Origin: Mycolicibacterium pyrenivorans | GTDB taxonomy: Bacteria; Actinomycetota; Actinomycetes; Mycobacteriales; Mycobacteriaceae | Length of the DNA: 64,000 nt | Assembly (NCBI RefSeq): GCF_025821625.1 | Contig: NZ_JACKSH010000190.1 | Location: 33,304 to 97,303 of the forward strand | Direction of reading: 5' to 3' | The notes under the pieces: model-generated | The model's input: only the letters and a program-made list of their open reading frames with translations | Databases searched by the model: none | What the model was told of the DNA's origin: nothing | Shown: positions 35,185-49,312 of the stretch, piece after piece | Layout: every line of letters begins with the position of its first letter | How positions within the stretch are numbered: position 1 is the stretch's first letter | Position numbers and translations under genes: made by a program

Positions 35185-36224
35185 CCGGGCCGTCTCCCGT
35201 CGCTCCGGTCCTGGTGATCGGCGCCAACGGCTATCTCGGCAGCCACGTGACCCGCCAACTCGTCGCCGCCGGGAAGGATGTGCGGGTGATGGTGCGCGAC
35301 GGCGCTGTGACTTCCGGCAACACCGTCGGCATCGACGACCTGGCGGTGACGCGGTTCATCGGCGACATCTGGGACGACGAGGTGCTGCGGGCGGCGATGA
35401 CCGGCTGCGACGTCGTCTACTACTGCGTGGTCGACACCCGCGGCTGGCTGCGGGATCCCACGCCGTTGTTCCGCACGAACGTCGAAGGGACCCGCAACGT
35501 CCTCGACGTCGCGGTGGAACCCGCCATCGCGGCAGGGCTGAAGAAGTTCGTCTTCACGAGCAGCTACGTGACCGTCGGGCGGCGCCGCGGCCATGTCGCC
35601 ACAGAGGACGACGCGATCGTCGACCGGGGCCTGACGCCGTACGTCAGGTCGCGGGTGCAGGCCGAGAACCTCGTGCTGGACTACGCCCGCACCCGCGGAC
35701 TGCCCGCCGTCACGATGTGCGTGTCCACCACCTACGGCGCAGGCGACTGGGGCCGTACCCCGCACGGGGCGATCATCGCCGGTGCGGCGTTCGGCAAGCT
35801 GCCGTTCGTGATGGGCGGGATCGAGCTCGAGGCGGTGGGTGTCGACGACGCGGCGCGCGCCATGGTGCTCGCGGCGGACAAGGGACGTGTCGGGGAGCGC
35901 TACCTGATCTCGGAGAAGATGATCTCCAACGCCGATGTGGTGCGGATCGCCGCCGAGGCCGCCGGTGTCGCCGCGCCGACGAAGACGATCCCTCTGGCGC
36001 TGTCGTATGCGATGGCGGCGCTGGGAAGCGTCAAGGCCCGGCTGAAAGGCACCGACGAGCGCCTGTCGCTGGGTTCGCTGCGGCTGATGCGAGCCGAGGC
36101 ACCGGTGGACTGCAGCAAGGCCAAGCGCGAATTAGGTTGGCAGCCAAGACCTGTGGAGGACGCGATCCGCGAAGCCGCCACGTGGTGGGTCGGCCTTCGC
36201 GACGCCAAACGCGCGAGCAGGTGA
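35181..36224 (+). CDS. NAD-dependent epimerase/dehydratase (3-beta-HSD-like, Rv0139-like)
   Basis: The 347-residue extended SDR starts at GTG 35181. The Rossmann motif is VIGANGYLGSHVTRQL. The usual YxxxK is replaced by a segment YVRSRVQAENLVLDYA, where Tyr and the following basic residue may serve. The C-terminal region (CSKAKRELGWQPRPVEDAI) is standard for the family. It is cotranscribed with the SnoaL-like gene. Members include 3-beta-hydroxysteroid dehydrogenases and flavonol reductases, so a sterol-related substrate is possible. Confidence 0.85.
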   Translation: MTGPSPVAPVLVIGANGYLGSHVTRQLVAAGKDVRVMVRDGAVTSGNTVGIDDLAVTRFIGDIWDDEVLRAAMTGCDVVYYCVVDTRGWLRDPTPLFRTNVEGTRNVLDVAVEPAIAAGLKKFVFTSSYVTVGRRRGHVATEDDAIVDRGLTPYVRSRVQAENLVLDYARTRGLPAVTMCVSTTYGAGDWGRTPHGAIIAGAAFGKLPFVMGGIELEAVGVDDAARAMVLAADKGRVGERYLISEKMISNADVVRIAAEAAGVAAPTKTIPLALSYAMAALGSVKARLKGTDERLSLGSLRLMRAEAPVDCSKAKRELGWQPRPVEDAIREAATWWVGLRDAKRASR

Positions 36225-36358
36225 GCGACAGACTCCGCGTCGATCTCCACGGCGCGCCCGCCACGATGCTGGCCACGACTCGGCGGCCTACCGGGTGACG
36301 GCGGCGGTGATGAACCGCGTTTCGGCGTCCCGACGATGGCGCAGTACCACCGCTACGC

Positions 36359-37018
36359 CTACTGACCTCCGGTCAGTTCGGCGATCACCTCGCCGTAGAG
36401 TCCGGCCTTGATGGCGCCGAGCACGGGACCGGCCTTGGCGGAACGTTCATCTGCGCGGGCGATGGCGACCTCGAGGATCTCGTCTTCACCGCCGATCGCG
36501 GCGGCGATGCCCACATCGTGGGCGTCCTCGCCGCCGTAGCGTCGGGCCGTCGTCATCGCCTCATGGGCCACCGCGATCGGCAGCCGCGACCGGATCAGCG
36601 CGCTCATGCCCGGTGTGAACGGAATTCCGAGGTCCACCTCCGGCAGGCAGAAGTAGCCGCGGTCGGAGCGCATCGCGATCAGGTCGTGCGCCAACGCCAG
36701 CATTGCTCCCGCGGCGAACGCGTGGCCCTGCACCGCGGCGATCATCGGCGCAGGGAAGCTCAGCACCCGGGCGAACAACGCGTGCACGTCGGCGAGGTTC
36801 GTGGGCGCCGAATCGGGATTGGCGGACATGAAGTCCAGGTCGAGCCCGTTGGAGTAGAACTTGCCCGCGCCGGTCGTCACGACCGCTTTCGGGCCTTCTG
36901 CCGCCTCCACCTCGTCGAGGGCCGCGCTGATCGCCGACAAGCGGTCGGGGTGGAAGCGGTTCTCGTCGTCACCGAGGGTCAGCACGAAGACAGCGCCATG
37001 GCGCTCCAGATTCGTCAT
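36359..37018 (-). CDS. enoyl-CoA hydratase/isomerase-family protein
   Basis: The 219-residue crotonase-fold protein has the first oxyanion segment YSNGLDLDF and the second VQGHAFAAGAMLALAHDL. A Glu sits in LPEVDLGIPF near the usual catalytic region. It is short for the family (typically 250-280), lacking part of the C-terminal helices, like the peroxisomal delta3,delta2-isomerase relatives. The substrate is unknown. Confidence 0.82.
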   Translation of the reverse strand: MTNLERHGAVFVLTLGDDENRFHPDRLSAISAALDEVEAAEGPKAVVTTGAGKFYSNGLDLDFMSANPDSAPTNLADVHALFARVLSFPAPMIAAVQGHAFAAGAMLALAHDLIAMRSDRGYFCLPEVDLGIPFTPGMSALIRSRLPIAVAHEAMTTARRYGGEDAHDVGIAAAIGGEDEILEVAIARADERSAKAGPVLGAIKAGLYGEVIAELTGGQ

Positions 37019-37050
37019 TCCGCTATTGGACCACCTGCCACAATCTGTCG

Positions 37051-38433
37051 GTGTCCATCCACGCTCCGGTCAACGGTCAGGTGTCGCACTGGTTCGACGG
37101 GTTGCCGGCCAGTCGGCTGCCGCTGCCCGGCAGCCGGGACGCCGACGTCTGCATCGTCGGGGCCGGGTACACCGGGCTGTGGACCGCCTACTACCTCAAG
37201 CGCGCCGACCCCTCGCTGCGCATCGTGGTGCTCGAGGCCCGGTTCGCCGGGTTCGGCGCGTCCGGTCGCAACGGGGGCTGGCTGTCGGGTCTCGTTCCCG
37301 GCGACCGTGACCGGATGGCCCGCCGGCACGGCCGCGACAGCGTGGTGGCCTGGCAGCGGGCGCTCAACGACGCCGTCGACGAGGTGATCGGCGTCGCCGC
37401 GCGCGAGAACATCGACGCAGGCATCGTCAAGGGCGGCACCCTCGAGGTGGCGCGCAACCCGGCTCAGGCACGGCGGCTGACCGCGGCGATGGAGGCCGAA
37501 CGGCGCTGGCAGGTCGACGGAATCGAGCCGCTCACCAAAGAAGAGCTGGCCGAACGTATTCGGCTCGACGGTGTCCTCGCGGGCTACCACAACCCCCACT
37601 GCGCGCGGATTCAGCCCGCGGTGCTGGCCCGCGCCCTGGCCGCCACCGTCGAACGGCTCGGCGTCGTCCTCTACGAGCGCTCCCCGGTCACCGAGATCAC
37701 GGCGGGACGGGCCACGACGCCCTCGGGCACGGTGAGCGCCCCGGTCGTGGTGCGCGCCACCGAGGGCTTCACCGCGGCGCTGCCGGGTTTGAAGCGCCGC
37801 TGGCTGCCGATGAACAGCTCGATGATCGCCACCGACCCGATCCCCGCAAGCACGTGGGATGCCATCGGGTGGCAGGGCAGGGAAACACTCGGCGACACCG
37901 CGCACGGCTTCTTCTACGCCCAGCGCACCGTCGACGACCGGATCGCCATCGGCGGGCGCAGCGTTCCCTACCGGTTCGGTTCCAGGACCGACCGCGACGG
38001 GCGGGTGCCCGGACGCACCATCAGCGGCCTGCGCGCGACGTTGCACACCATCCTTCCGCAGGTCGCCGACGTGCCGATCGCCCACGGATGGTGCGGTGTG
38101 CTGGCGGTGCCCCGGGACTGGCAGGCGGCGGTGGGCTTCGACGAGGCGACCGGACTGGGCTGGGCGGGTGGGTACGTCGGGCACGGTGTCACCGCCACCA
38201 ACCTTGCTGCGCGCACGCTCGCCGACCTGATCGGTAACCGAACCACCCCGTTGACGTCCCTGCCGTGGGTCGGTCACCGCTCCCGCGGCTGGGAACCGGA
38301 GCCGCTGCGGTGGCTGGGAGTGCGCGGAATGTATCTGGCCTACAAGGCCGCCGACTGGCACGAGGCGCGCGGCAGGTCCGGTACCTCCCCGATCGCGGTC
38401 GTGGCGGACAAGATCGCCGGTCGCCCGCACTAG
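37051..38433 (+). CDS. FAD-dependent oxidoreductase (DAO family)
   Basis: The 460-residue protein starts at GTG 37051. The FAD dinucleotide motif DADVCIVGAGYTGLWTAYYL is followed by VVLEARFAGFGASGRNGGW, typical of the D-amino-acid oxidase / gamma-glutamylputrescine oxidase group. The C-terminal GWAGGYVGHGVTATNLAARTLADL contacts FAD. The substrate is probably an amine or amino acid; not fixed from sequence. Confidence 0.88.
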   Translation: MSIHAPVNGQVSHWFDGLPASRLPLPGSRDADVCIVGAGYTGLWTAYYLKRADPSLRIVVLEARFAGFGASGRNGGWLSGLVPGDRDRMARRHGRDSVVAWQRALNDAVDEVIGVAARENIDAGIVKGGTLEVARNPAQARRLTAAMEAERRWQVDGIEPLTKEELAERIRLDGVLAGYHNPHCARIQPAVLARALAATVERLGVVLYERSPVTEITAGRATTPSGTVSAPVVVRATEGFTAALPGLKRRWLPMNSSMIATDPIPASTWDAIGWQGRETLGDTAHGFFYAQRTVDDRIAIGGRSVPYRFGSRTDRDGRVPGRTISGLRATLHTILPQVADVPIAHGWCGVLAVPRDWQAAVGFDEATGLGWAGGYVGHGVTATNLAARTLADLIGNRTTPLTSLPWVGHRSRGWEPEPLRWLGVRGMYLAYKAADWHEARGRSGTSPIAVVADKIAGRPH

Positions 38434-38450
38434 CCGCGTGGCCGGGCTCC

Positions 38451-38936
38451 TCAGCGCGGCTCGTGCCGACCCTCTGCGCGCTCCTTGAGGCGCTGCAGTG
38501 TGAGCCTGATGTGCTCGGTGTTGGCCGCGGTGCGGTCGGTGATGCCGGTGGTCAGCGCCGCGGGTCTCAGAATCCACCGGGGCCGCCGGTCCCAGGTGGA
38601 CTCGGTGACGGTGCAGCCCCCGCCGGTGGGCTCGATGTCATAGCGCCAGTGGGCGATCGGCACGATCCCGGCCGAGCGGACGTCGAACGCGAACGTCGTG
38701 CCCGCCTCGGCGTCGGTCACCGTGCACTTCGTCGTCCACGTGCGGGAGCCGTTGCGGTTGCGCCCGGAGAACACCGCACCGGGTGTGGCGGCGCGGCCTT
38801 TGCGCCACTGCATCGTCTCGGTCTCCTCGGCCAGCGATGCCAGCGTCGGCAGGTCGGTGATCAATGCGTACACCGCGGCGGGGTCGGCGGCGATCGTGAC
38901 GGATGCGCGGGCGTCGGGTGCTGCCGATGGGGCCAT
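38451..38936 (-). CDS. SRPBCC-family (polyketide cyclase/dehydrase-like) protein
   Basis: The 161-residue helix-grip protein starts at ATG 38936 (MAPSAAPDARAS). It opens with ASVTIAADPAAVYALITDLPTLASL, a standard SRPBCC start, and ends in a long helix. It binds or modifies a hydrophobic ligand; there is no specific assignment. It is divergent from the DUF427 gene with a 40-base gap, and its stop lies 17 bases from the oxidoreductase stop. Confidence 0.75.
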   Translation of the reverse strand: MAPSAAPDARASVTIAADPAAVYALITDLPTLASLAEETETMQWRKGRAATPGAVFSGRNRNGSRTWTTKCTVTDAEAGTTFAFDVRSAGIVPIAHWRYDIEPTGGGCTVTESTWDRRPRWILRPAALTTGITDRTAANTEHIRLTLQRLKERAEGRHEPR

Positions 38937-38976
38937 ACCGGGATGGTATCGGCCGGGGCTGTCGTTGAATGGCGAT

Positions 38977-39357
38977 GTGACCCCACCAGTACGCAAGCCT
39001 CTGGAGCCCTCTGAAGCCCATCCCATCACGATCGAACCGACCGGTACCCGCGTCACCGTCCGGATCGGCGGAGCCGTCGTCGCCGAGACGGACGCCGCGT
39101 TGACGCTCCGGGAAGCCGACTACCCTGCGGTGCAATACATCCCGTTATCCGACGTGGTCGCGCACCTGGCCACCAGCGAAACCCGGACCTTCTGCCCGTA
39201 CAAGGGGCACGCGGGCTACTACAACGTGCTGACCCCGGACGGCGACACCGTCGACGACGCGGCGTGGACCTACGCCGAACCGTATCCCGCGGTCGCCGCG
39301 ATCGCGGGGCACCTTGCGTTCTACCCGGACAAGGCCGACGTCGGCGTCGGCACCTAG
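38977..39357 (+). CDS. DUF427 protein (Rv0140-like)
   Basis: The 126-residue protein starts at GTG 38977; length and context equal Rv0140. DUF427 features are ITIEPTGTRVTVRIGGAVVAET, YIPLSDVVAHL and TFCPYKGHAGYYNV. The family fold is a small beta barrel, and the function is unknown. It lies 6-9 bases upstream of the AlkA-like glycosylase and is probably cotranscribed with it. Confidence 0.85.
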   Translation: MTPPVRKPLEPSEAHPITIEPTGTRVTVRIGGAVVAETDAALTLREADYPAVQYIPLSDVVAHLATSETRTFCPYKGHAGYYNVLTPDGDTVDDAAWTYAEPYPAVAAIAGHLAFYPDKADVGVGT

Positions 39358-39363
39358 GCTGGT

Positions 39364-40278
39364 TTGGTGCACAGCTCGGCCAGCGTGGTCTTCGACGGAC
39401 CCGCCAGTCCGGGCCTGACGCTGTCGCCGCTGCGCCGCGGCCGGGCAGACCCGTGCTACCACGACGATGCGGACGGAGCCGTCTGGCGGACCAGCCTGAT
39501 GCGCAGCGGTCCGGTCACCGCGCGCATCGGTCGGGCAGCGCCCGACACCGTCGACTGCGAAGCGTGGGGTCCCGGCGCGGCCGAGTTCGTCGACACGCTG
39601 CCCGCCCTTCTGGGGGTCGACGACGACGCGTCCGCGTTCCGCCCCGCCGAGCCCACGATCGCCGCGGCCCTTCGACGAGTGCCGCATCTGCGGCTCGGCC
39701 GCACCGGACGGGTGCTGGAGGCGCTGATCCCCGCGGTGCTCGAGCAGCGGGTCTACGGCTCCGATGCGCGTCGGGCGTGGCGCAGGCTGGTCACCCGATA
39801 CGGCACGCCGGCGCCGGGCCCCGCGCCCGCTCACCTGCGGGTGCCGCCGACGGCGGAGGCCTGGCGGCGGATTCCGTCCTGGGAGTTCCATCTCGCCAAC
39901 GTCGATCCCGGCCGCGCCCGCACCGTGGTGGGGTGCGCCCAGCGCGCCGACGCCCTGGAACGGCTGGTGAGCCGCCCCGCCGAGGCCGCACGCGCCGCGA
40001 TGATGTCGTTGCCCGGGGTGGGGGAGTGGACGGCCGCCGAGACGGCGCAGCGTGCGTTCGGCGACGCCGACGCGCTCTCGGTCGGCGACTACCACCTCGC
40101 GAAGATGGTGGGCTGGAGCCTGCTGGGGCACCCGATCGACGACCCCGCGATGGTCGAACTCCTCGCCCCGATGGCCCCGCACCGGCACCGGGCGGTGCGG
40201 CTGCTCGAAGCCAGTGGGCTGGCGGTCAATCCGCGTTTCGGACCGCGGGTGCCGATACCTAACCTGGCCGAACTGTGA
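39364..40278 (+). CDS. AlkA-like DNA-3-methyladenine glycosylase (HhH-GPD)
   Basis: About 304 residues from TTG 39364, or 303 from GTG 39367, which is the more likely start. The helix-hairpin-helix is LPGVGEWTAAETAQRAFGD and the catalytic Asp is in SVGDYHLAKM. The N-terminal domain (about residues 1-100) is the beta-rich AlkA type. It removes alkylated bases in base-excision repair. It matches Rv0142 by position and length. Confidence 0.86.
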   Translation: MVHSSASVVFDGPASPGLTLSPLRRGRADPCYHDDADGAVWRTSLMRSGPVTARIGRAAPDTVDCEAWGPGAAEFVDTLPALLGVDDDASAFRPAEPTIAAALRRVPHLRLGRTGRVLEALIPAVLEQRVYGSDARRAWRRLVTRYGTPAPGPAPAHLRVPPTAEAWRRIPSWEFHLANVDPGRARTVVGCAQRADALERLVSRPAEAARAAMMSLPGVGEWTAAETAQRAFGDADALSVGDYHLAKMVGWSLLGHPIDDPAMVELLAPMAPHRHRAVRLLEASGLAVNPRFGPRVPIPNLAEL

Positions 40279-40347
40279 CGTGCTCGACACGTGATTATCG
40301 CGCCGCCCACCCGGGTACACGTCGCGGGACAAGCGAAGGAGCCATCA

Positions 40348-40896
40348 ATGACCTCATACACCGTGCCCGGAATGTCCAGCAAGGAAGGAACCGAGACGGC
40401 CGGGCTGCTGCAGAAAGCGCTCAGCAGGTACAACGATCTGCATCTGACACTCAAGCACGTGCACTGGAATGTTGTGGGCCCCAACTTCATCGGCGTCCAC
40501 GAGATGATCGACCCGCAGGTCGAACTGGTCCGTGGCTACGCCGATGACGTCGCCGAGCGCATCGCGGCTCTCGGTGGCTCGCCGCTGGGTACGCCCGGCG
40601 CCATCATCAACGACCGCACCTGGGACGACTACTCAGTCGACCGCGACACCGTGCAGGCGCACCTGGCCGCGCTGAACCTGGTCTACGTCGGTGTCATCGA
40701 GGACACTCGCAAGAGCATCGAACGCCTCGGCGATCTCGACCCGGTCTCCGAGGACATGCTGATCGGTCACGCCGGCGAGCTGGAGAAGTTCCAGTGGTTC
40801 GTGCGTGCGCACCTGGAGAACGCGGGCGGTCAGCTCGTCACCGAGGGCGCCAACACCGAGAAGTCCGCCGCGAGCAAGGCCAAGAAGAAGTCCTAG
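40348..40896 (+). CDS. dps: Dps-family DNA-binding ferritin
   Basis: The 182-residue protein starts at ATG 40348, with AAGGAG just upstream; the frame is open further 5' but without family character. LTLKHVHWNVVGPNFIGVHE and DPQVELVRGYADDVAERI carry the dimer-interface ferroxidase residues (His, Asp, Glu). A basic C-terminal tail (KSAASKAKKKS) is suited to DNA binding, as in M. smegmatis Dps1. It stores iron and protects DNA from oxidants as a dodecamer. Confidence 0.94.
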   Translation: MTSYTVPGMSSKEGTETAGLLQKALSRYNDLHLTLKHVHWNVVGPNFIGVHEMIDPQVELVRGYADDVAERIAALGGSPLGTPGAIINDRTWDDYSVDRDTVQAHLAALNLVYVGVIEDTRKSIERLGDLDPVSEDMLIGHAGELEKFQWFVRAHLENAGGQLVTEGANTEKSAASKAKKKS

Positions 40897-41180
40897 CGCC
40901 GTTGCCGGGGGATCAGCGATAGGCAGTTGACCCGCAGCGAGGCGGTGCGGAAGTGCGCGGCGCCCACACTGGTGAGCTCGCACAACCCCAGCGCCGCGCG
41001 GCTCTTGCCGCCCAGCGGACGCGACCCCCCGATCACCGGTTCGTCGTGATGGGACGCGATGACGTCCGCAGCGTCCGGCGCGACCTCCAGGGACAGTTCG
41101 CCGGAGACCGTCCACTCACCACCGCGGTGGTTTCGATCCCGAAGCGGCCCAGCGGTGTGTTCAACGGGTAGGGCACCCTG
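40893..41180 (-). pseudogene. frameshifted remnant of an unrecognised gene
   Basis: On the minus strand, a protein-like sequence runs from about 41180 in one frame (PYPLNTPLGRFGIETTAVVSG) and continues in another frame (EWTVSGELSLEVAPDAADV ... RTASLRVNCLSLIPRQRR, stop at 40893-40895). The second part has no usable start codon. The two halves join smoothly near 41110, so one frameshift probably broke a gene of 90 or more codons. The family was not recognised. It overlaps the dps stop codon. Confidence 0.4.
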
Positions 41181-41813
41181 CAGCCTGACGGCAGGCGACG
41201 CTGCCAGATACCCCCGGTAGGTATCGACCCCGACCGAGGGACTCCGACGGGCTCACCGATTGTTCCCCTCGGCGTGTGAGGCCAGCCTCGGCGGTCGAAT
41301 CCGTTGGCGGCGAACGGTTTACGGTGATGTGCTGCCGCCGCGGTTCGACCGGCCGCGCCTCGGGGTCCGAAAGGGTGCCCGAGTCGGATTCTAAGAATCC
41401 GACTAAGGCTTTTGTGCAAATTCATTCAGAGTTCGTCTTTGCAGTACAGCGCATGAAACAATAGTCGCAGCAAACAAATTGCGGCCCCCCGTCGGAGGTG
41501 TGATCTATCCCTCACCCACTCGCCCGAATTGTTAGTTCAGTGAAATAGATACCGCGGCAACGTTATTCGTCTGTGACCTGGGCCCGAGCGCCTCGAGGCC
41601 GCAGGTCACCGAGCGAACCTAGTTAGGTAGGACTAAGTTGGCATGTCAGGGGCCCTTTGTCATATCGTTTTCACCACTTGTGGCGAGCGGGAAAAGGGCC
41701 GTCGTTCGGTGCTGCACGAAGGTACCCTCCCTCGCCAGACCGCTAATGCTTTCATCGACAGTTGCCGTCCGTCCGGATCCGCGACGGTGTGTGCAAGAAA
41801 AAGGTAGGTGGGA
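41181..41813 (+). promoter_or_regulatory. long gltB upstream region with two candidate RNA stem-loops
   Basis: About 630 bases with no supported gene, AT-richer than its surroundings at 41395-41580. A strong stem (GTGACCTG 41573-41580 with CAGGTCAC 41602-41609, plus an inner GGCC/GGCC pair) is followed by a second (GGCCCTTT 41651-41658 with AAAGGGCC 41693-41700). There is no U-tract after either. The region plausibly holds the gltBD promoter and a structured 5' leader. I do not recognise a named riboswitch. Confidence 0.45.
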
Positions 41814-46413
<4,600 letters not shown>

Positions 46414-46421
<8 letters not shown>

Positions 46422-47880
46422 CCCGCGCGGCTTTCTGAGGAACACCCATCGCGAGACCCCGCCGCGGCGTCCGGTCGATCTGCGCCTGCGCGACTGGAAA
46501 GAGGTCTACGAGGACTTCTCCCACGACACGCTCAAGGAGCAGGCAGGTCGCTGCATGGACTGCGGTATTCCGTTCTGTCACAACGGATGTCCGCTCGGTA
46601 ACCTGATCCCGGAGTGGAACGACCTGGTGCGGACCGGGCGGTGGCGCGACGCCATCGAACGGCTGCACGCGACCAACAACTTCCCGGAATTCACCGGAAG
46701 GCTGTGCCCTGCGCCGTGCGAGGGCTCCTGTGTGCTGGGGATCAATCAGGATCCGGTGACCATCAAGCAGGTCGAGGTCGAGATCATCGACAACGCCTTC
46801 AGCGAGGGCTGGGTGGTTCCGCTGCCGCCGGACCGGCTGACGGGCAAGACCGTCGCGGTCGTCGGTTCCGGGCCCGCCGGTCTGGCCGCGGCCCAACAGC
46901 TGACGCGGGCCGGGCATGCGGTGACGGTGTTCGAGCGGGACGACCGCATCGGAGGATTGCTGCGCTACGGCATCCCGGAGTTCAAGATGGAGAAGCGCCA
47001 CATCGACCGGCGCCTCGACCAGATGCGCTCCGAAGGCACCGAGTTCCGCACCGGGGTGAACGTCGGCGTCGACATCACAGCGCAGGACCTGCGCAAGGAG
47101 TTCGACGCCGTGGTGCTCGCCGGTGGTGCGACCGCACGACGGGACCTGCCGATTCCGGGCCGTGAGCTCGACGGCATCCACCAGGCCATGGAGTACCTGC
47201 CGTGGGCCAACCGGGTCCAACTCGGAGACCCGGTGGTCGACGACGACGGTCAGCCGCCGATCACGGCGAAGGGCAAGAAGGTCATCATCATCGGCGGTGG
47301 CGACACCGGCGCGGACTGCCTCGGCACCGCCCACCGCCAGGGCGCCGCCAGCGTGCACCAGTTCGAGATCATGCCGCGGCCCCCGGAGACGCGCGCCGAC
47401 TCGACGCCGTGGCCGACCTACCCGCTCATGTTCCGGGTCACCTCCGCCCACGAAGAGGGCGGGGAACGGGTCTATTCGGTCAACACCGAGCAGTTCCTCG
47501 GCGAGGACGGCCGCGTCACCACCCTGCGTGGGCACGAGGTCGAGATGAAGGCAGGCAAATTCGAGAAGATCGACGGAACCGACTTCGAGTTGCCCGCCGA
47601 TCTGGTGCTCCTCGCCATGGGCTTCACCGGCCCCGAGCGTGAAGGCCTGCTGACCGACCTCGGTGTCGAGATCAACGAGCGCGGGAACGTGTCCCGTGAC
47701 GCCGCCTTCGCCACGTCGGTGCCCGGTGTGTATGTGGCCGGCGACATGGGCCGCGGTCAGTCCCTGATCGTGTGGGCGATCGCCGAGGGCCGGGCTGCCG
47801 CCGCCGCGGTGGACCGTCACCTGATGGGCCGCACGGCGCTGCCGGCACCGATCGAGCCGACAGCCGCGCCGCAGCGATGA
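46414..47880 (+). CDS. gltD: glutamate synthase, small subunit
   Basis: The 488-residue protein starts at GTG 46414, overlapping gltB. N-terminal cysteines (RCMDCGIPFCHNGCP; CPAPCEGSC) ligate 4Fe-4S clusters. The FAD motif is VVGSGPAGLAAA, the NADPH motif IIIGGGDTGADC, and the C-terminus GVYVAGDMGRGQSLIVWAI. It passes NADPH electrons to GltB. It is the second gene of the gltBD operon. Confidence 0.96.
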
Positions 47881-48030
47881 GCGCTTGCGCGAAGAGCAGA
47901 CAGCAGCGGTAGGCCGTTCGGCGCCGAGGTTGCGCAGGGGGTTGTCGTCGCACGCGTCTGACAGCCCTGTGCGCAATCTCACAGTCACGGACCGGTCTCA
48001 TGACGTCACATCCGTCACTTCAGTCACTTT

Positions 48031-48053
48031 AAAAACATCCGATCTTTGATCGG
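48031..48053 (-). terminator. intrinsic terminator on the minus strand
   Basis: Read on the minus strand, CCGATC-aaa-GATCGG is followed 3 bases later by TTTTT. It could end transcription arriving from the LLM-oxidoreductase gene. The remaining gltD-ORF interval (47881-48160) holds GTCAC-rich repeats but no gene. Confidence 0.45.
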
Positions 48054-48160
48054 CGTGCCTCCTGCAGTTTGCCAGCAGGTGGGTATCTAATGACTCGGTG
48101 AGGGCGCTGCGGTAAGGTGGCCCCCCAGTTCAGCTATTGCACACCGCAGGAGTGATCGCC

Positions 48161-48301
48161 GTGTATATCAACCCGATTTCCCGTTACCGGGTGGGTCGAA
48201 TGGCCTGGTCATTGTTCCGCCACCCGGTCAAGAGCCGCTGGTTTCCCGAGAAGGCCGAGCGGTTGATCACCGCCGACGAGCTCCTTCGCTACGGCGTCTA
48301 G
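48161..48301 (+). CDS. 46-residue small protein
   Basis: GTG 48161 is preceded by CAGGAG at 8-base spacing and ends at TAG 48299-48301. The product is basic and amphipathic (RMAWSLFRHPVKSRWFPEKAERLITADELLRYGV). It has no signal peptide or clear membrane helix. It occupies the place of Rv3857c, a small ORF next to gltD in M. tuberculosis, but homology was not tested. Expression is uncertain. Confidence 0.5.
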   Translation: MYINPISRYRVGRMAWSLFRHPVKSRWFPEKAERLITADELLRYGV

Positions 48302-48383
48302 CGAACTCTTCACCGGCCGGTTACCCCGGTTCGGCGGCGTGTGACGCCATGTTTGCCTAACTGTTATGGCATCGTGATGGGTC

Positions 48384-49247
48384 TCAACCTTTGCTGTTGA
48401 GCAATCCTGATGCGGCGATCTCTTGGGCCAGCGGCTCGAGGACTGCTGGGTCATATGGCGGCGGCAGATAGATAATCGCCAGATCCAGTCCCTCGGCGCC
48501 CAGGGCGATGGCGTCTTCGATCACCCGGCGATGGTTGTGATCCTCACCCAGTCGGATGTGTGCGGACAGCGTGATCTCCTTCGGATCGCGACCGATATCG
48601 GCACAATGCGCGGCCAGCACGTCGCGCTTGCGGGCGAACTCCTCGGGCGGACCGCCGACGAAATTCCAGTGATCGGCGTATTGCGCGGTGATCCGCAGGG
48701 TGCGCTTCTCGCCGCTGCCGCCGATACAGAACGGCGGATGGGGTTGTTGCGGTCCCTTGGGCTCGTTGCGGGCGTCCTTGAGTTGATAGAACTTTCCGTC
48801 GAAGGTGGTGGTCTCCTGCGAGAGCAGGCCCTTGAGCACCTGGCACGCCTCCTCGAAGCGATCGAACCGCTCCTTGATGCTGCCCAGCTCGATGCCGTAG
48901 GCGCCGGACTCCTCTTCGTTCCACCCCGCGCCGATGCCCAGCTCGAGCCGCCCGTTGGACACGATGTCCAGCGCCGAGGCCATGTTGGCGAGCACGGCGG
49001 GGTGGCGGTAGTGGATTCCGGTGACGAGCACGCCGACCCGCAGCCTCTGCGTGGCCTGGGCGAGCGCGGTGAGCGTCACCCAGCCCTCGAGGCAGGGCCC
49101 GGCGGGGTCGGAGAAGATCGGGTAGAAGTGGTCGAACGTCCAACCGGATTCGAAGACGTCGATGTCGTCGGCGGCCTTCCAAACGGCCAGCATGTCGGAC
49201 CAGGTGGTGTTCTGCGGTGAGGTTTTGAAGGCGAATCGCACGTCCAC
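48384..49247 (-). CDS. LLM-class F420-dependent oxidoreductase
   Basis: The 287-residue TIM-barrel protein of the bacterial luciferase-like group starts at GTG 49247 (VDVRFAFKTSPQNT); the longer frame upstream lacks homology. SNGRLELGIGAGWNEEESGAYGI and FCIGGSGEKRTLRITAQYADHWNF are diagnostic for the F420-using group. The substrate is unknown. It is divergent from the TIGR03086 gene. Confidence 0.87.
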   Translation of the reverse strand: MDVRFAFKTSPQNTTWSDMLAVWKAADDIDVFESGWTFDHFYPIFSDPAGPCLEGWVTLTALAQATQRLRVGVLVTGIHYRHPAVLANMASALDIVSNGRLELGIGAGWNEEESGAYGIELGSIKERFDRFEEACQVLKGLLSQETTTFDGKFYQLKDARNEPKGPQQPHPPFCIGGSGEKRTLRITAQYADHWNFVGGPPEEFARKRDVLAAHCADIGRDPKEITLSAHIRLGEDHNHRRVIEDAIALGAEGLDLAIIYLPPPYDPAVLEPLAQEIAASGLLNSKG

Positions 49248-49312
49248 CGAGGCTAGTCCGGTTTCCTCGCAGCGCGCGATGAGTTTCTGACCGCCGGCCG
49301 GTCGGTACACAC

